Assembly: GCF_032191465.1 (NCBI RefSeq)
Contig: NZ_JAQOUE010000002.1
Location: forward strand, 482,409-546,408
Direction: 5' to 3'
Length of the DNA: 64,000 nucleotides
Source of the DNA: Candidatus Nitronereus thalassa
GTDB taxonomy: Bacteria; Nitrospirota; Nitrospiria; Nitrospirales; UBA8639
The notes below the pieces were generated by a model, which saw nothing but the letters and a program-made list of their open reading frames with translations, was not told where the DNA came from and ran no database searches. The position numbers and the translations under genes were made by a program. Positions 1-9,518 of this stretch are shown piece after piece. Position 1 is the first letter of the stretch. Every line of letters begins with the position of its first letter.

Positions 1-1460
1 GGTAAATGTTGAAAATACGTCCGAATTTCCGACTGTTGTGAAACCGGCACAATATCCCACAAATACTTTTCCAACATCTCGGCGAGCGAATAGCCGAGTT
101 TTTCAAGTTCCGTCTCGTTGACATGGACGAACCGGCCAGTCTTGTCGATCTGGTGAATCATCTCCGGTGATTTTTCAATGAGATCGCGATAGCGCTCCTC
201 TAACTGACGAATTTCGTTCATCTGGTCATTGAGCTGCGCAAAGGACTGTTTTAGGTTCGTGGCCATTTTATTGAACCCATTGGCCAGATCTTCAATTTCG
301 TCACCGGTCGAGAGAATTAAATGATGATCTAAATTTCCGCTGCCGATTCGCTGCACGCCATCATGCAAAGTTTGAATCGGACTCACGATACGCCGTGCGA
401 CCATAATCCCCATTAACCATAAAATACCAAAGACAATGATGCCGTAGGTGGCTACCTTGATAAGCATTTGGTCCAATGGAGCAAAGGTTTCCTGAGGATC
501 TTGCCGAACATACGTGACCCAATGCCGGCCCCCAAAGCTCTCGGGGGCTAAGGGTTCACCAATACGCAACCGCGCGAATCCCACAATCGAATCCTGTGCC
601 CCATGAGAATCGGCTTCGGCCTGCACCCAACCCACGACTTTTTCCTCAATAGCCGCCACCAGGGAGGGTTGAATCACATGTTGTTCCAATGAAAGCACGG
701 GACAGATGAGGGGAGTACCGTCACTGGCCATCAACATGGCATGTCCCGTAGACCCGGCGGTCACCTCAGAAATTGACCGAAATAACGAGTCGCGACGCAA
801 CAAAATACTCACGGTGCCAATGGCCTGCTTTCGTTGTTCATCAAAAATAGGGACGGCCACATTCAACACATGTGTCCCAAACGAGGGATCAAAGGTCAGG
901 TCACTCACATAAATCTGACCAGCCCCTTCACGAAATGCGGCGCGCCACCACGCACTTTCACCATGATAAAATTGAACTTGCGGTAAGGAACTCAACACAA
1001 TGGCACCCTGATTATCCGTCACTAATATTCCCAGATAATCTGATTTACGAATGGCGTTCCAATCCATCAAATAATTAATGGCAATGTGATTCACAAATAC
1101 CGGAAACTCATCGGGATCTTGTCGTTGCCGCCAACGCTGCTGCCATTCCTCGATAAAGGCTTTGATCTTTTCAGGTTCGCGGCCTTCGTAGCTCCGATTC
1201 GCCTCTATCACAGATGTGCGAATAAAGGGAATCGTCGCCAATTGCTGCGCTTCGTTTATTCCTCGAGTGATTTGAGTCTCAATTTTTCGAGCAACCTCAA
1301 CCGCAATGCCTTTAAAATTTGAACCGCTGGTTTCACGAAGAGCGCGACGCTCTTCGATATAGGTGAGAACTAAGGAAAGGAGAAGCGGGAGAAGTCCCAC
1401 CAACACCATTCCTAGAATAGTTTTGTGATGGATACTATGAGACCACTTCCACCGTTTCAT
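1..1460 (-). CDS. Membrane sensor protein with Cache, HAMP and PAS domains (3' part missing)
   Basis: The reading frame is open from an ATG at 1460 to the left edge, giving 486 residues without a stop. A membrane span lies near residues 13-33 (TILGMVLVGLLPLLLSLVL). An extracytoplasmic region of about 290 residues follows and looks like a double Cache sensor (FYHGESAWWRAAFREGAG, TVSILLRRDSLF, GHAMLMASDG). A second span comes near residue 330, then a HAMP linker (ARRIVSPIQTL, TGDEIEDLANGFNKMA) and the start of a PAS domain (ERYRDLIEKSPEMIHQIDKTG). The output domain is beyond the window. It could be a histidine kinase, a diguanylate cyclase or another signalling protein. The periplasmic ligand cannot be told from sequence. 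Transcribed in the same direction as secDF but separated from secF by 270 bp. Confidence 0.85.
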   Translation of the reverse strand, partial: MKRWKWSHSIHHKTILGMVLVGLLPLLLSLVLTYIEERRALRETSGSNFKGIAVEVARKIETQITRGINEAQQLATIPFIRTSVIEANRSYEGREPEKIKAFIEEWQQRWRQRQDPDEFPVFVNHIAINYLMDWNAIRKSDYLGILVTDNQGAIVLSSLPQVQFYHGESAWWRAAFREGAGQIYVSDLTFDPSFGTHVLNVAVPIFDEQRKQAIGTVSILLRRDSLFRSISEVTAGSTGHAMLMASDGTPLICPVLSLEQHVIQPSLVAAIEEKVVGWVQAEADSHGAQDSIVGFARLRIGEPLAPESFGGRHWVTYVRQDPQETFAPLDQMLIKVATYGIIVFGILWLMGIMVARRIVSPIQTLHDGVQRIGSGNLDHHLILSTGDEIEDLANGFNKMATNLKQSFAQLNDQMNEIRQLEERYRDLIEKSPEMIHQIDKTGRFVHVNETELEKLGYSLAEMLEKYLWDIVPVSQQSEIRTYFQHL

Positions 1461-1667
1461 TTTGGTAACAAAATCCCAAGTGAAAACTATAAGTTATTAA
1501 TTTTCTGAAGAATTTTTTCAGGGAAGCCCAACCCTTGTCAAGGATCAGGCATAATTAGATTAAGGAAGGAGGCAGCATCAAATGCTGCAACTCAAGGAGG
1601 GAGAAAGTGTATAGATAGATAGGGGAATGTAAAACCTGTCCCCAATTTCTAGACTCTTTCATGCGTC

Positions 1668-1695
1668 CCTGTGCCTGAGCCCTGCAACGCACAGG
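1668..1695 (-). terminator. Hairpin downstream of secF, possible terminator
   Basis: An inverted repeat CCTGTGC/GCACAGG with a 14-nt loop sits about 35 nt beyond the secF stop. On the minus strand the T-run precedes the stem rather than following it, so it does not fit a classical intrinsic terminator. A second perfect 7-bp hairpin (GCAGCAT/ATGCTGC, 1572-1588) lies further downstream. Either could end or protect the sec transcript. Confidence 0.25.
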
Positions 1696-1730
1696 CAAAA
1701 AAACAAACGACGAGGCACAAAATAGAGCCG

Positions 1731-2651
1731 TTATTTAGTCCGGCTTAATAACCGGCCATCCCCACTCGGCCAAGCCAGGAGCAAAGGGCTGGCCACATAA
1801 ATTGACGAATACGTTCCAATGAGGACGCCCAACAACAGGGCCAAGGAAAAATCATGAAGCACTTCACCGCCGAACAAGGTCAAAGGGAGCAACACGAGAA
1901 CCACCGTGAGCGTCGTTACCAACGTCCGGCTTAACACTTGATTGATGCCATTATTGATAATAGTCAGAATTGAATCACGCCGCCTCCCCCGCAAGTTTTC
2001 ACGGATTCGGTCAAACACCACTACAGTATCCGTAAGAGAATACCCTGCCAACGTCAATAAGGCCGTCACGACTAATAGGGTAATTTCAATATCCAGCAAA
2101 TAAAAAATCCCAAGGACGGCTAAGACATCATGAAACGTGGCGATGGCCGCGGCGACACCAAATCGCAATTCGAAACGTGTGGCTACATAGAGAATGATGC
2201 CAATCAAAGAAATGGTAATAGCCAACAAGGCATCCTTCTGCAATCGATGCCCAATGGTTGGACCAATTTCTGTGCTCGAATCCACGACAAATTTATTATT
2301 CGAAAACTCCTGTTCAAAGACTTGGACAATCTGTTCGGCAATTTTCTGTTCAATGGTTTCTTCGGTTTTGACACGGACTAACAGCTTATTGTCTTGCGTG
2401 AATTCCTGTAATTCCGCATCAGTAAGACCATGCTTCCCCAACGCTTGGCGTGCGGAATCGATGGCAATCGGGTTATCAAATTTTAATTGCACCGCCGTCC
2501 CACCGGAAAAATCAATTCCTAAATTCGCAGCACCTCGGGCAATTTGGACAATGGTGATTAGTCCAAGCACCACCAACACCCCAGAAATCACCAGGGCAAT
2601 ATTACGTTTCCCCATAAAATCAATGTGTGTGTTACCGACAATTTCTAGCAT
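1731..2651 (-). CDS. secF: Protein translocase subunit SecF
   Basis: This 306-residue inner-membrane protein pairs with SecD to drive late steps of Sec export using the proton gradient. It has an N-terminal span (ALVISGVLVVLGLITIV), the first periplasmic domain with the family motif GIDFSGGTAVQLKF, and a six-span RND-like core containing SLTDTVVVFDRIREN, whose Asp and Arg lie in the proton path of the family. The length is normal. The gene begins 17 bp after the secD stop, which supports translation from a shared mRNA. The order yajC-secD-secF is the common bacterial arrangement. Nothing looks damaged. Confidence 0.97.
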   Translation of the reverse strand: MLEIVGNTHIDFMGKRNIALVISGVLVVLGLITIVQIARGAANLGIDFSGGTAVQLKFDNPIAIDSARQALGKHGLTDAELQEFTQDNKLLVRVKTEETIEQKIAEQIVQVFEQEFSNNKFVVDSSTEIGPTIGHRLQKDALLAITISLIGIILYVATRFELRFGVAAAIATFHDVLAVLGIFYLLDIEITLLVVTALLTLAGYSLTDTVVVFDRIRENLRGRRRDSILTIINNGINQVLSRTLVTTLTVVLVLLPLTLFGGEVLHDFSLALLLGVLIGTYSSIYVASPLLLAWPSGDGRLLSRTK

Positions 2652-2668
2652 CAGTTCCCCCGATGATA

Positions 2669-4309
2669 TTATATACTCAGGTATTCAAGCTTTCGACGAT
2701 TCACCAAATCAAACACTACTTTTGTTCCGATAAATGCGGTAAACAGGTTGATACCAATCCCTAAACAAAGCGTCACCGCAAAACCTTTAATAGGGCCACT
2801 GCCAAAGACAAAGAGAGCGAACCCCGTAATTAAGGTCGTCACATGCGAGTCCACAATCGTCAAAAAGGCCTTATCGTAACCCGCATCCACGGCTAGTCGT
2901 ATGGGCCGTCCTTGACGAAGCTCTTCACGAATGCGCTCAAAAATGAGCACGTTGGAATCGACCCCCATCCCAATAGTCAGAATAATCCCGGCAATCCCCG
3001 GCAGCGTCAACGTGGCATTCAATCCAGACAAGGCCCCAAACAAACAAATCAAATTCAACGCCACGGCAGCATTCGCCACCATTCCCGACATACGGTAATA
3101 CACCACCATGAAGATCAAGACGACGAATCCTGCGATCATGGTGGTCTTCAATCCTTTTTCAATCGAGTCTTGCCCCAACGACGGGCCGACGGTAAGATCC
3201 TGAAGAATTTTCATGGGCGCGGGAAGCGCACCAGCACGCAACACAATGGCCAAATCATTCGCTTCGTTGGTGGTAAAGTTTCCGGTAATTTGAGCTCGAC
3301 CACCACGAATCGGTTCGTTAATTCGAGGGGCCGAATACACGGTCCCATCCAGCACAATGGCCATAAACTTTCCCACATTCGCGGTGGTAATGTTCCCAAA
3401 TTCTTCCGCGCCATTACTATCAAATGTCACAGACACTTGGGGTTCGCTAAAGTCCCCGATCGTCACTCGCGCATCTTGCAACACATCACCCGTGAGGGCG
3501 GCAGTTTTATAAACCAAGTATGGTCGACTATATTGTGGCTGCCCCGCATCTGATTTCAGAGGTTCAAATAAAATTTCTGACCCTTCAGGCACCTGGCTCG
3601 AAAATTTTTCACGGAGGGCTTCTTCTTCGGACCGTGCGACTTGAGACGGCAATGCCAACTTTGGAAAATTGACCTCATCCAACATTTTGAATTCAAGGAG
3701 GGCGGTATCTTGAATCAACGCTTTGGCCCGTGCCGGATCTTTCACCCCAGGCAATTGAATGACAATCTGCGTTCGTCCTTGGCGCTGAAGGAGCGGTTCA
3801 GTCACACCAAATTGGTCAATACGGTTTCGAATCGTTTCCAGGGCCTGATTGATGGCTCCATTCTTGATGCGATCAATGTCATCGCTATCGAGTTCATACA
3901 CCAACGTGTTGCCCTCTTTGGAAACTTGAGCATAGGAGGAAAATGACTCACGAATGAAGTTTGCCGCTTCATCCAGTTTGTCGGACCCACCAAGCTCAAT
4001 GGCAATTTTTACCCCCTCTTGACGAGCGGCCTTGGTGACCTCAATACCCTTATCGACCAACAAGTCTTTCATGGCTCTGGCTGAGCGATCGACCGCAATT
4101 TCCACGGCACGATCTTCTTCCACTTCCATGACCATATGAATGCCACCTTGGAGGTCAAGGCCCAGAGAGACGCCACGAGGAGGAACCACCCACTTGAGTC
4201 CTTCAGGCAGCGAATCATGAAGTCCTGGCCACGAGGGGATGGACAAGTACACCGAGAGGAGCGTTAACCCCAACACCAGCAATAAGCGCGTACGAACTTT
4301 TTTCATCAA
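2669..4309 (-). CDS. secD: Protein translocase subunit SecD
   Basis: This 546-residue partner of SecF has an N-terminal membrane span (RLLLVLGLTLLSVYLSI). The conserved GVSLGLDLQGGIHMVMEV opening of the large periplasmic P1 domain follows at about residues 47-64. The C-terminal RND core carries GMGVDSNVLIFERIREELRQG near residue 450, with the Asp of the family's proton relay. The complex pulls preproteins from the periplasmic side, and this organism should need it heavily given the many exported cytochromes and copper proteins in the window. It lies 15 bp downstream of yajC. ATG at 4309 is preceded by an AGAG-type ribosome site. Confidence 0.97.
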   Translation of the reverse strand: MMKKVRTRLLLVLGLTLLSVYLSIPSWPGLHDSLPEGLKWVVPPRGVSLGLDLQGGIHMVMEVEEDRAVEIAVDRSARAMKDLLVDKGIEVTKAARQEGVKIAIELGGSDKLDEAANFIRESFSSYAQVSKEGNTLVYELDSDDIDRIKNGAINQALETIRNRIDQFGVTEPLLQRQGRTQIVIQLPGVKDPARAKALIQDTALLEFKMLDEVNFPKLALPSQVARSEEEALREKFSSQVPEGSEILFEPLKSDAGQPQYSRPYLVYKTAALTGDVLQDARVTIGDFSEPQVSVTFDSNGAEEFGNITTANVGKFMAIVLDGTVYSAPRINEPIRGGRAQITGNFTTNEANDLAIVLRAGALPAPMKILQDLTVGPSLGQDSIEKGLKTTMIAGFVVLIFMVVYYRMSGMVANAAVALNLICLFGALSGLNATLTLPGIAGIILTIGMGVDSNVLIFERIREELRQGRPIRLAVDAGYDKAFLTIVDSHVTTLITGFALFVFGSGPIKGFAVTLCLGIGINLFTAFIGTKVVFDLVNRRKLEYLSI

Positions 4310-4324
4310 TCAACTCTCCGGAAG

Positions 4325-4654
4325 TTAACCTTCGTCAGTGGTCCTGATCCTCGAGATATTTTCTCGTTGAATTTTCACTTTTGTATTGTCATCGATCTGC
4401 ACCGTAGCGGTCTCTTTATCCAATCGCGTAATACTCCCCCAAATGCCCGAGGAGGTAATTACTTTGTCCCCCTTCTTCAGAGCTTCAAGCATTTTTCTAT
4501 GCTCTTTTTGTTTACGCTGTTGTGGGAGAATCAGCAAAAAATAAAAGATCACGAAAATCAAAATAAACGGGACTAACGATAAGAGGCCCGCCGGCCCTTC
4601 AGCCGCTCCAGCCCCTTGAGCCCATGCCACGGAGGCCATTGAAATTATTGTCAC
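4325..4654 (-). CDS. yajC: Preprotein translocase accessory subunit YajC
   Basis: A 109-residue protein with one strong membrane helix (LLSLVPFILIFVIFYFLLILP) followed by the family signature QQRKQKEHRKMLEALKKGDKVITSSGIWG and a small beta domain. YajC associates with SecDF in the inner membrane. The start codon overlaps the tgt stop by 4 bp (ATGA), so the two genes are probably translationally coupled. The tgt-yajC-secD-secF order is very common in bacteria and gives high confidence despite the small size. Confidence 0.95.
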   Translation of the reverse strand: MTIISMASVAWAQGAGAAEGPAGLLSLVPFILIFVIFYFLLILPQQRKQKEHRKMLEALKKGDKVITSSGIWGSITRLDKETATVQIDDNTKVKIQRENISRIRTTDEG

Positions 4655-5841
4655 AATACTTGCTCCTTTCGGGAACGTCCATTTCGATCAACGACACCGA
4701 CGTCTATTTCATCAAGATAGGCCCTGCTGCGAGGCGATGCCTCGCGAGTTGCATAAAACTGTTCACGAAATGCCAACAGGCGATCTTGTTGAATGGCTTC
4801 ACGCATGTGTTTCATCAGCTGTTGATAATACCACAAGTTATGAAGGGTATTCAGACGAACTCCCAACATTTCATTCGACACGAAGAGATGCCGCAGGTAG
4901 GCTCGAGAATACTTCTGGCACACCGGACAGGCACATTGAGCATCAATCGGTGATTCATCACGCATATATTGGGCATTTTTAATCATCACGCGTCCGGTGG
5001 AAGTAAACAGCCACCCGGTCCGCCCATGACGCGAAGGCATGACGCAATCGAACATATCAATCCCTCGGATCACCCCTTCCACCAAATCTTCAGGCAACCC
5101 AACTCCCATAAGATACCGTGGGTGATCTTCGGGCAACTCGGGGATCGTGACCTCAATCATGGTCAACATGGCCAGCTTATCTTCGCCCAAACTTAGACCA
5201 CCGAGAGCATATCCATCAAATCCCATTGCAACGAGATCCTGAGCCGCCGTTCGCCGAAGATCGGCATCTAGCCCCCCCTGGACTATGCCAAACAAGGCTT
5301 GGCCGCTTCCCTCGGCGGCTACTTTGCACTGCCGCGCCCAATGCCTGGAGCGTCGAACAGCCTCCCGGGCCTGTTCTGTCGTACAAGGATGAGTTGGGCA
5401 TTCATCAAGGACCATCATGATATCGGAACCTAAGGCTCGTTGAATTTCTATACACCGTTCAGGCGTCAACTGATGGAGAGATCCATCCAGATGCGACTTA
5501 AAGGTCACACCTTCATCTGAGATGTGCCGCAAATCCGACAGGCTGACCATTTGAAACCCGCCGCTATCGGTGAGTATGGCTCCCGACCAACTGGCAAAGC
5601 GATGCAGTCCGCCCAATTCGGCAATGAGTTCATGCCCCGGACGAAGGTAGAGGTGGTACGAGTTGCTCAGCATCAACCCAAAACCACAGGATTTCAGTTC
5701 ATCGGGCGTAATCCCTTTGACGGGCCCTAAAGTCCCGACGGGCATAAACACCGGGGTTTCGATGATTCCATGGGGCGTGGTCAATTGCCCCGTTCTCGCC
5801 TGACAGGCGGTTTCTTTATATGAGGTCGAAAACTGAATCAT
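4651..5841 (-). CDS. tgt: Queuine/preQ1 tRNA-guanine transglycosylase
   Basis: A 396-residue TIM-barrel enzyme that swaps guanine 34 of GUN-anticodon tRNAs for preQ1, a step in queuosine synthesis. Visible family features are the substrate-binding LTDSGGFQMVSL near residue 92, the catalytic segment GIDMFDCVMPSRHGRTG near residue 260, and the zinc site CACPVCQKYSRAYLRHLF (CxCxxC...H) near residue 305. The length is normal with no breaks. Another queuosine gene, queF, lies 55 kb away in this window. A 135-bp gap with a small palindromic repeat separates tgt from argS, so tgt may have its own promoter and lead the sec transcript. Confidence 0.97.
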   Translation of the reverse strand: MIQFSTSYKETACQARTGQLTTPHGIIETPVFMPVGTLGPVKGITPDELKSCGFGLMLSNSYHLYLRPGHELIAELGGLHRFASWSGAILTDSGGFQMVSLSDLRHISDEGVTFKSHLDGSLHQLTPERCIEIQRALGSDIMMVLDECPTHPCTTEQAREAVRRSRHWARQCKVAAEGSGQALFGIVQGGLDADLRRTAAQDLVAMGFDGYALGGLSLGEDKLAMLTMIEVTIPELPEDHPRYLMGVGLPEDLVEGVIRGIDMFDCVMPSRHGRTGWLFTSTGRVMIKNAQYMRDESPIDAQCACPVCQKYSRAYLRHLFVSNEMLGVRLNTLHNLWYYQQLMKHMREAIQQDRLLAFREQFYATREASPRSRAYLDEIDVGVVDRNGRSRKEQVL

Positions 5842-5892
5842 AAAATGATCTAAACTTAATTAACTCCGAAACTTGAGTATCGATATCTGAGA

Positions 5893-5953
5893 AAAATTCG
5901 AATTAAGATTTGAAAGTTTTTTTGATTCCGACATTCGTATTTCGAGTCTAGAG
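5893..5953. repeat. Degenerate palindromic intergenic repeat, TTCGAA type
   Basis: The tgt-argS gap holds an imperfect inverted repeat with a left arm around AAATTCGAATTAAGATTTG and a right arm GATTCCGACATTCGTATTTC, separated by a T-run. The right arm aligns with a segment at 60210-60236 with roughly three of four bases matching. The pair therefore looks like one small, decayed repeat family rather than chance AT-rich sequence. Confidence 0.45.
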
Positions 5954-5976
5954 AACGTTTTTGAATGATCCTCACA

Positions 5977-7734
5977 CTACATTTTTTCTGGGGCGCTTAC
6001 CCCTAAGAGCGTGAGACCATTCTTCAGTACAGTTTTGACTTGCTGCAATAAGGCCAATCTGGCTTGGGTGAGAGCCGGAGAGACGATTTCCCGAAGAGCT
6101 TCGACGGGTTCGCCCTCGGCCCCTGTATCGATCATGTCATCCTGCCCATCACCATCCTTGGGCGGCAAGACCCGATGCTTGTAATAAAACGCATGGAGCA
6201 ACCCAGCCAACTCCTGCAAATAGAACGAGATCCGGTGAGGCTCCAAGGCCTGCGCACAACTTTCGATCAAGCCCGGAAAACTGGAAAGGTGTTTGATGAG
6301 CCGAAATTCCTCAGGAGCCACAAGTAAAGACAAATCGACATTCTGAACTGCGGGAATCGTCAGGCCGCGTTCTTGCGCAATACGCGATAGACTGGCCAAC
6401 CGCGCATGGGCATATTGCACATAGTACACAGGATTTTCCGACGATTGCTTTTTGGCTAATTCCAAATCGAATTCCAGATGTGTATCGGATCGCCGCATGA
6501 GGAAAAAAAACTTTGCCGCATCCGCGCCCACTTCCTCCGCCACCTCGCGAAGCGTGACGAACTCGCCAGATCGTTTGGACATTTCGACTTTCTCTCCACC
6601 TCGCAACAGGCTCACCATCTGCACCAACACAACCTGCAGTCTGTCCTTGGGGTAGCCAAAAGCCTCAACTGCCCCCTGCATTCGAGGCACATATCCATGA
6701 TGATCAGCACCCCAAATGTTGATGAGCCAATCAAAGCCCCTCGTCAATTTGTCATAATGATAGGCAATGTCTGAAGCCAAGTACGTATAATCACCATCCT
6801 TCTTACACACCACACGGTCTTTTTCATCTTTGAATGTTGACGACCGAAACCAAATCGCCCCGTCTTCTTTGAAGACCAGATCTCGCTGTTCCAGATCCTT
6901 CAATGCATCCTGTATTTTTCCAGTCGTAAAGAGTGATGCTTCGCTGTACCACGTTTCAAAATTGATCCCAAAGTCAGAGAGGTCCTGCTTGATGGCATCA
7001 AGAAGCTTTTCATACGCTAGTTGCCCACATCGAGCCTGTGCGTCTTCCATAGAGAGGGCAAGAAGAGTAGAGCCAACTTGCGCTTGAATGTCTTGGGCTA
7101 ACTCTTTGATATAGGCTCCATGATATCCGTCCTCAGGAAAATCAACCTTCTGCCCTTCTAACTCTCGATACCTGGCATGAACTGAGGCAGCAAGGAGTTT
7201 CATTTGCCGGCCGGCATCATTAATGTAGTACTCACGTTCTACAGAGTACCCAGCGGCACGGAGTAATCGAGCTAACGCTTCTCCCAAAGCCGCCCCACGC
7301 CCGTGCCCCATGTGCAGCGGCCCTGTGGGATTGGCACTCACAAATTCCAGTAAAACTCGCCGGCCTTGGCCAATCCTGCTCTGCCCATAGCATTCCCCCT
7401 GTGTTTCAATTTCAGTGAGCACTGAATGCCAACAGTCTCGACGAAGGGTGAAATTCAGAAATCCCGGGGGAGCAATATCAATTTTTTCAAAAATTCGGCA
7501 AGAGGTTCTTAATTGTTCCGCTAGAAGATCCGCCACCGCACGGGGCGGTTTGCCTTCTTTCTTGGCAATGGACATGGCTACATGGGATGAGAGGTCTCCC
7601 CATTCCTCACGTTTGGGAAATTCTACTGTAGGAGAGGGAAAGGATTCCGAGTTGAGCAACCCCTGATTTTTAACTTTTTCAAGGGCTTCTGAAATGGCCG
7701 AAGAAACTTGTTCTTGAACTATACCTGCAGACAC
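5977..7734 (-). CDS. argS: Arginine-tRNA ligase
   Basis: A 585-residue cytoplasmic class I aminoacyl-tRNA synthetase that charges tRNA-Arg. The N-terminal Add-1 domain is followed by the HIGH-type motif in FVSANPTGPLHMGHGRG near residue 140. The active-site Tyr-rich stretch is in DYTYLASDIAYHYDK. The KMSKS equivalent is VEMSKRSGEFVTLREV near residue 395. The C-terminal DALR anticodon-binding domain ends in LALLQQVKTVLKNGLTLLGV. All parts are present at normal length. It is transcribed away from the glycosyltransferase gene, with a 95-bp gap. Confidence 0.98.
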   Translation of the reverse strand: MSAGIVQEQVSSAISEALEKVKNQGLLNSESFPSPTVEFPKREEWGDLSSHVAMSIAKKEGKPPRAVADLLAEQLRTSCRIFEKIDIAPPGFLNFTLRRDCWHSVLTEIETQGECYGQSRIGQGRRVLLEFVSANPTGPLHMGHGRGAALGEALARLLRAAGYSVEREYYINDAGRQMKLLAASVHARYRELEGQKVDFPEDGYHGAYIKELAQDIQAQVGSTLLALSMEDAQARCGQLAYEKLLDAIKQDLSDFGINFETWYSEASLFTTGKIQDALKDLEQRDLVFKEDGAIWFRSSTFKDEKDRVVCKKDGDYTYLASDIAYHYDKLTRGFDWLINIWGADHHGYVPRMQGAVEAFGYPKDRLQVVLVQMVSLLRGGEKVEMSKRSGEFVTLREVAEEVGADAAKFFFLMRRSDTHLEFDLELAKKQSSENPVYYVQYAHARLASLSRIAQERGLTIPAVQNVDLSLLVAPEEFRLIKHLSSFPGLIESCAQALEPHRISFYLQELAGLLHAFYYKHRVLPPKDGDGQDDMIDTGAEGEPVEALREIVSPALTQARLALLQQVKTVLKNGLTLLGVSAPEKM

Positions 7735-7829
7735 AATATCTCTCTATCCTAGCTTAATATATGAAGATTTTCGGGGAATGGGCTCGGAATCTAACACAGC
7801 CTTCCGCAGGCTGGCAAGCGAGAAAACCC

Positions 7830-8888
7830 TTACTGAGTATTAACCAAACTGCCGAAATGCACGACTTTTCGAGAATGATTTGCTAAACGCTCAGCCACCT
7901 GAACGATCTCCTCGATGGGGTGCATCAAACAAGATTTTTTTGAGCATTGTTGAACTGCATTCCAATCCTGACACTGGCACCCGAGTCCTTGAAGAATTTC
8001 CACCTTTGCCCCCCTTGGTCCCCAACGTCGATGGTCCGTTGGGCCAAACAAGGCGAGGGTGGGAACTTCCAATGCCGCGGCCAAGTGAGTTAACCCGGAA
8101 TCGTGTCCCACAAAAACATCCACTCCCCGTAACACCTTCATAACACACAACAATTCAGTATCTTTCAAGATTTCACAGGACACTTGATTAATAAAAGGCT
8201 TTAACACAAAAGCCATTTCTGCATCGGCTGGGCCTTGGCATAGAATGACCTTACGATAGGGTGCATTCGCCAACCGCCTAATGATACGTCCCATTCTTTC
8301 GGGCGATACACATTTATGTTGGCTCCCACTTCCATAATGAACCATAAAAACCTGAGGTTCATGACGAATCGGAGAATCAAGGATACCCTCTTTGAGGCGT
8401 GCACTTGGAAAATTCAGAGGAAACAATTGAGAAGGGTTAGTACCCGTATTTTCTGTTTCCCAATGCTCTAAAGATTCGCAATATCGATCAGCCTGATGGA
8501 CTGCCGACAACAACTCATCATGAGGGGAAATAATGCAGCGATTCTGTATCCCCATTTTCTTAAAATTTTCCCCCAACCGCCCGTCGCGATCTTGCATCCA
8601 AGCCACGACATGATCGCAGCGGGACAACACCTCAGCAGAGTCCCCATCCAATTGAGGATCGTCTCTAAGCAATTCGCTCAAGACTGGCCCTTCCATGTCC
8701 ATAAAACGATCCGCGGCTTTCAATTGGACCAAAACCTTCCCGATTTCCTGCCGCACCAACATGACGAGTTCATGTTGAGGACAACAAGTACGAATAACCT
8801 GAAGGGCCTGTAGGGACAACACCACATCCCCCAATGTCCCTGGATGGATTATGAACACAACTGGGCTTTTGCTTGTGCGGATCATCAT
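7830..8888 (-). CDS. Heptosyltransferase-like GT9 family glycosyltransferase
   Basis: A 352-residue protein with the GT9 (heptosyltransferase) fold. The N-terminal Rossmann half begins VVFIIHPGTLGDVVLSLQALQVIR. The C-terminal nucleotide-sugar half has the family's VFVGHDSGLTHLAAALEVPTLALFGPTDHRRWGP near residues 260-295. Members transfer heptose or similar sugars to lipopolysaccharide core at the inner face of the inner membrane. The exact sugar and acceptor cannot be assigned. The C-terminal Cys-rich stretch (GCQCQDW, CSKKSCLMH) resembles the segment seen in many GT9 proteins. The gene starts 4 bp after mobA stops, so the two are co-transcribed. Confidence 0.85.
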   Translation of the reverse strand: MMIRTSKSPVVFIIHPGTLGDVVLSLQALQVIRTCCPQHELVMLVRQEIGKVLVQLKAADRFMDMEGPVLSELLRDDPQLDGDSAEVLSRCDHVVAWMQDRDGRLGENFKKMGIQNRCIISPHDELLSAVHQADRYCESLEHWETENTGTNPSQLFPLNFPSARLKEGILDSPIRHEPQVFMVHYGSGSQHKCVSPERMGRIIRRLANAPYRKVILCQGPADAEMAFVLKPFINQVSCEILKDTELLCVMKVLRGVDVFVGHDSGLTHLAAALEVPTLALFGPTDHRRWGPRGAKVEILQGLGCQCQDWNAVQQCSKKSCLMHPIEEIVQVAERLANHSRKVVHFGSLVNTQ

Positions 8889-8892
8889 GAGA

Positions 8893-9504
8893 TTAGGGAG
8901 AAGGGCTTTTAATTTTTTTGGCCAATTCCAGGTCAGCAGGAGAGTTAAGGTTCATAAATGATAGTAGATCAGGATCGTAGGGCATAATGTCGGATTCGGG
9001 AATCATCTGAACTTGCAATGACGGATGCCGGATGAGCTCTTGGAGTCGAAGTTTTTCTTCCTTCACCATTTTCTCTATGACAGGAAGACAACGCTTGGAA
9101 TAAATACCGTGCATGGTTTGAGGTCCATGCGCCAGTTGAGCCAAATGGATATCTCCTTCATCAGCAAGAGAAGCCATAAACCGAATAACCTCAGGATTTA
9201 AAAATGGCATATCACAAGCCACAACAAATATTCGTGGATTTTTTGCATAAAATAACCCGGTATAGAGCCCCCCGGCAGCGGCTCGATTGGGAATAATATC
9301 ATGAACGACCTTTATATGAGTTGCCTCAATTGGAAAATCCCCTTCGCCCAAAACAACGATGACTTCCTGAAAAATAGTTTTTAATACCCCAAGCGCTCGA
9401 TTAAATAGTGTCTCCCCAGAAAGAAGAATGGACCGCTTATCATTGCCCATTCGCCTGCTCTTTCCTCCGGCTAAAAGAACCCCTGTAATGTGGTTAATTA
9501 CCAT
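8893..9504 (-). CDS. mobA: Molybdenum cofactor guanylyltransferase
   Basis: This 203-residue MobA-family enzyme attaches GMP to molybdopterin to give the bis-MGD cofactor, which would be needed by nitrite oxidoreductase and other DMSO-reductase-family enzymes. The nucleotide-binding loop is GVLLAGGKSRRMGNDKRSILLSG, and the metal-binding stretch is FVVACDMPFLNPEV. I place the start at ATG 9504. The longer frame back to 9546 runs through a perfect terminator hairpin and encodes Pro/Phe-rich sequence with no family similarity. No good ribosome site precedes 9504, and the gene starts only 15 bp after the terminator, so it may depend on read-through or on a promoter in the T-run region. Confidence 0.85.
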   Translation of the reverse strand: MVINHITGVLLAGGKSRRMGNDKRSILLSGETLFNRALGVLKTIFQEVIVVLGEGDFPIEATHIKVVHDIIPNRAAAGGLYTGLFYAKNPRIFVVACDMPFLNPEVIRFMASLADEGDIHLAQLAHGPQTMHGIYSKRCLPVIEKMVKEEKLRLQELIRHPSLQVQMIPESDIMPYDPDLLSFMNLNSPADLELAKKIKSPSP

Positions 9505-9518
9505 AATGATTTTTTCAC

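Noticed and set aside
1531..1730. Possible small RNA between the sensor and secF genes
   Set aside because: Two hairpins exist, but there is no promoter, T-run or known RNA pattern, so only the hairpins are noted.
2194..2733. 179-codon plus-strand frame opposite secF/secD
   Set aside because: Antisense shadow of well-conserved Sec genes. No ribosome site or family similarity.
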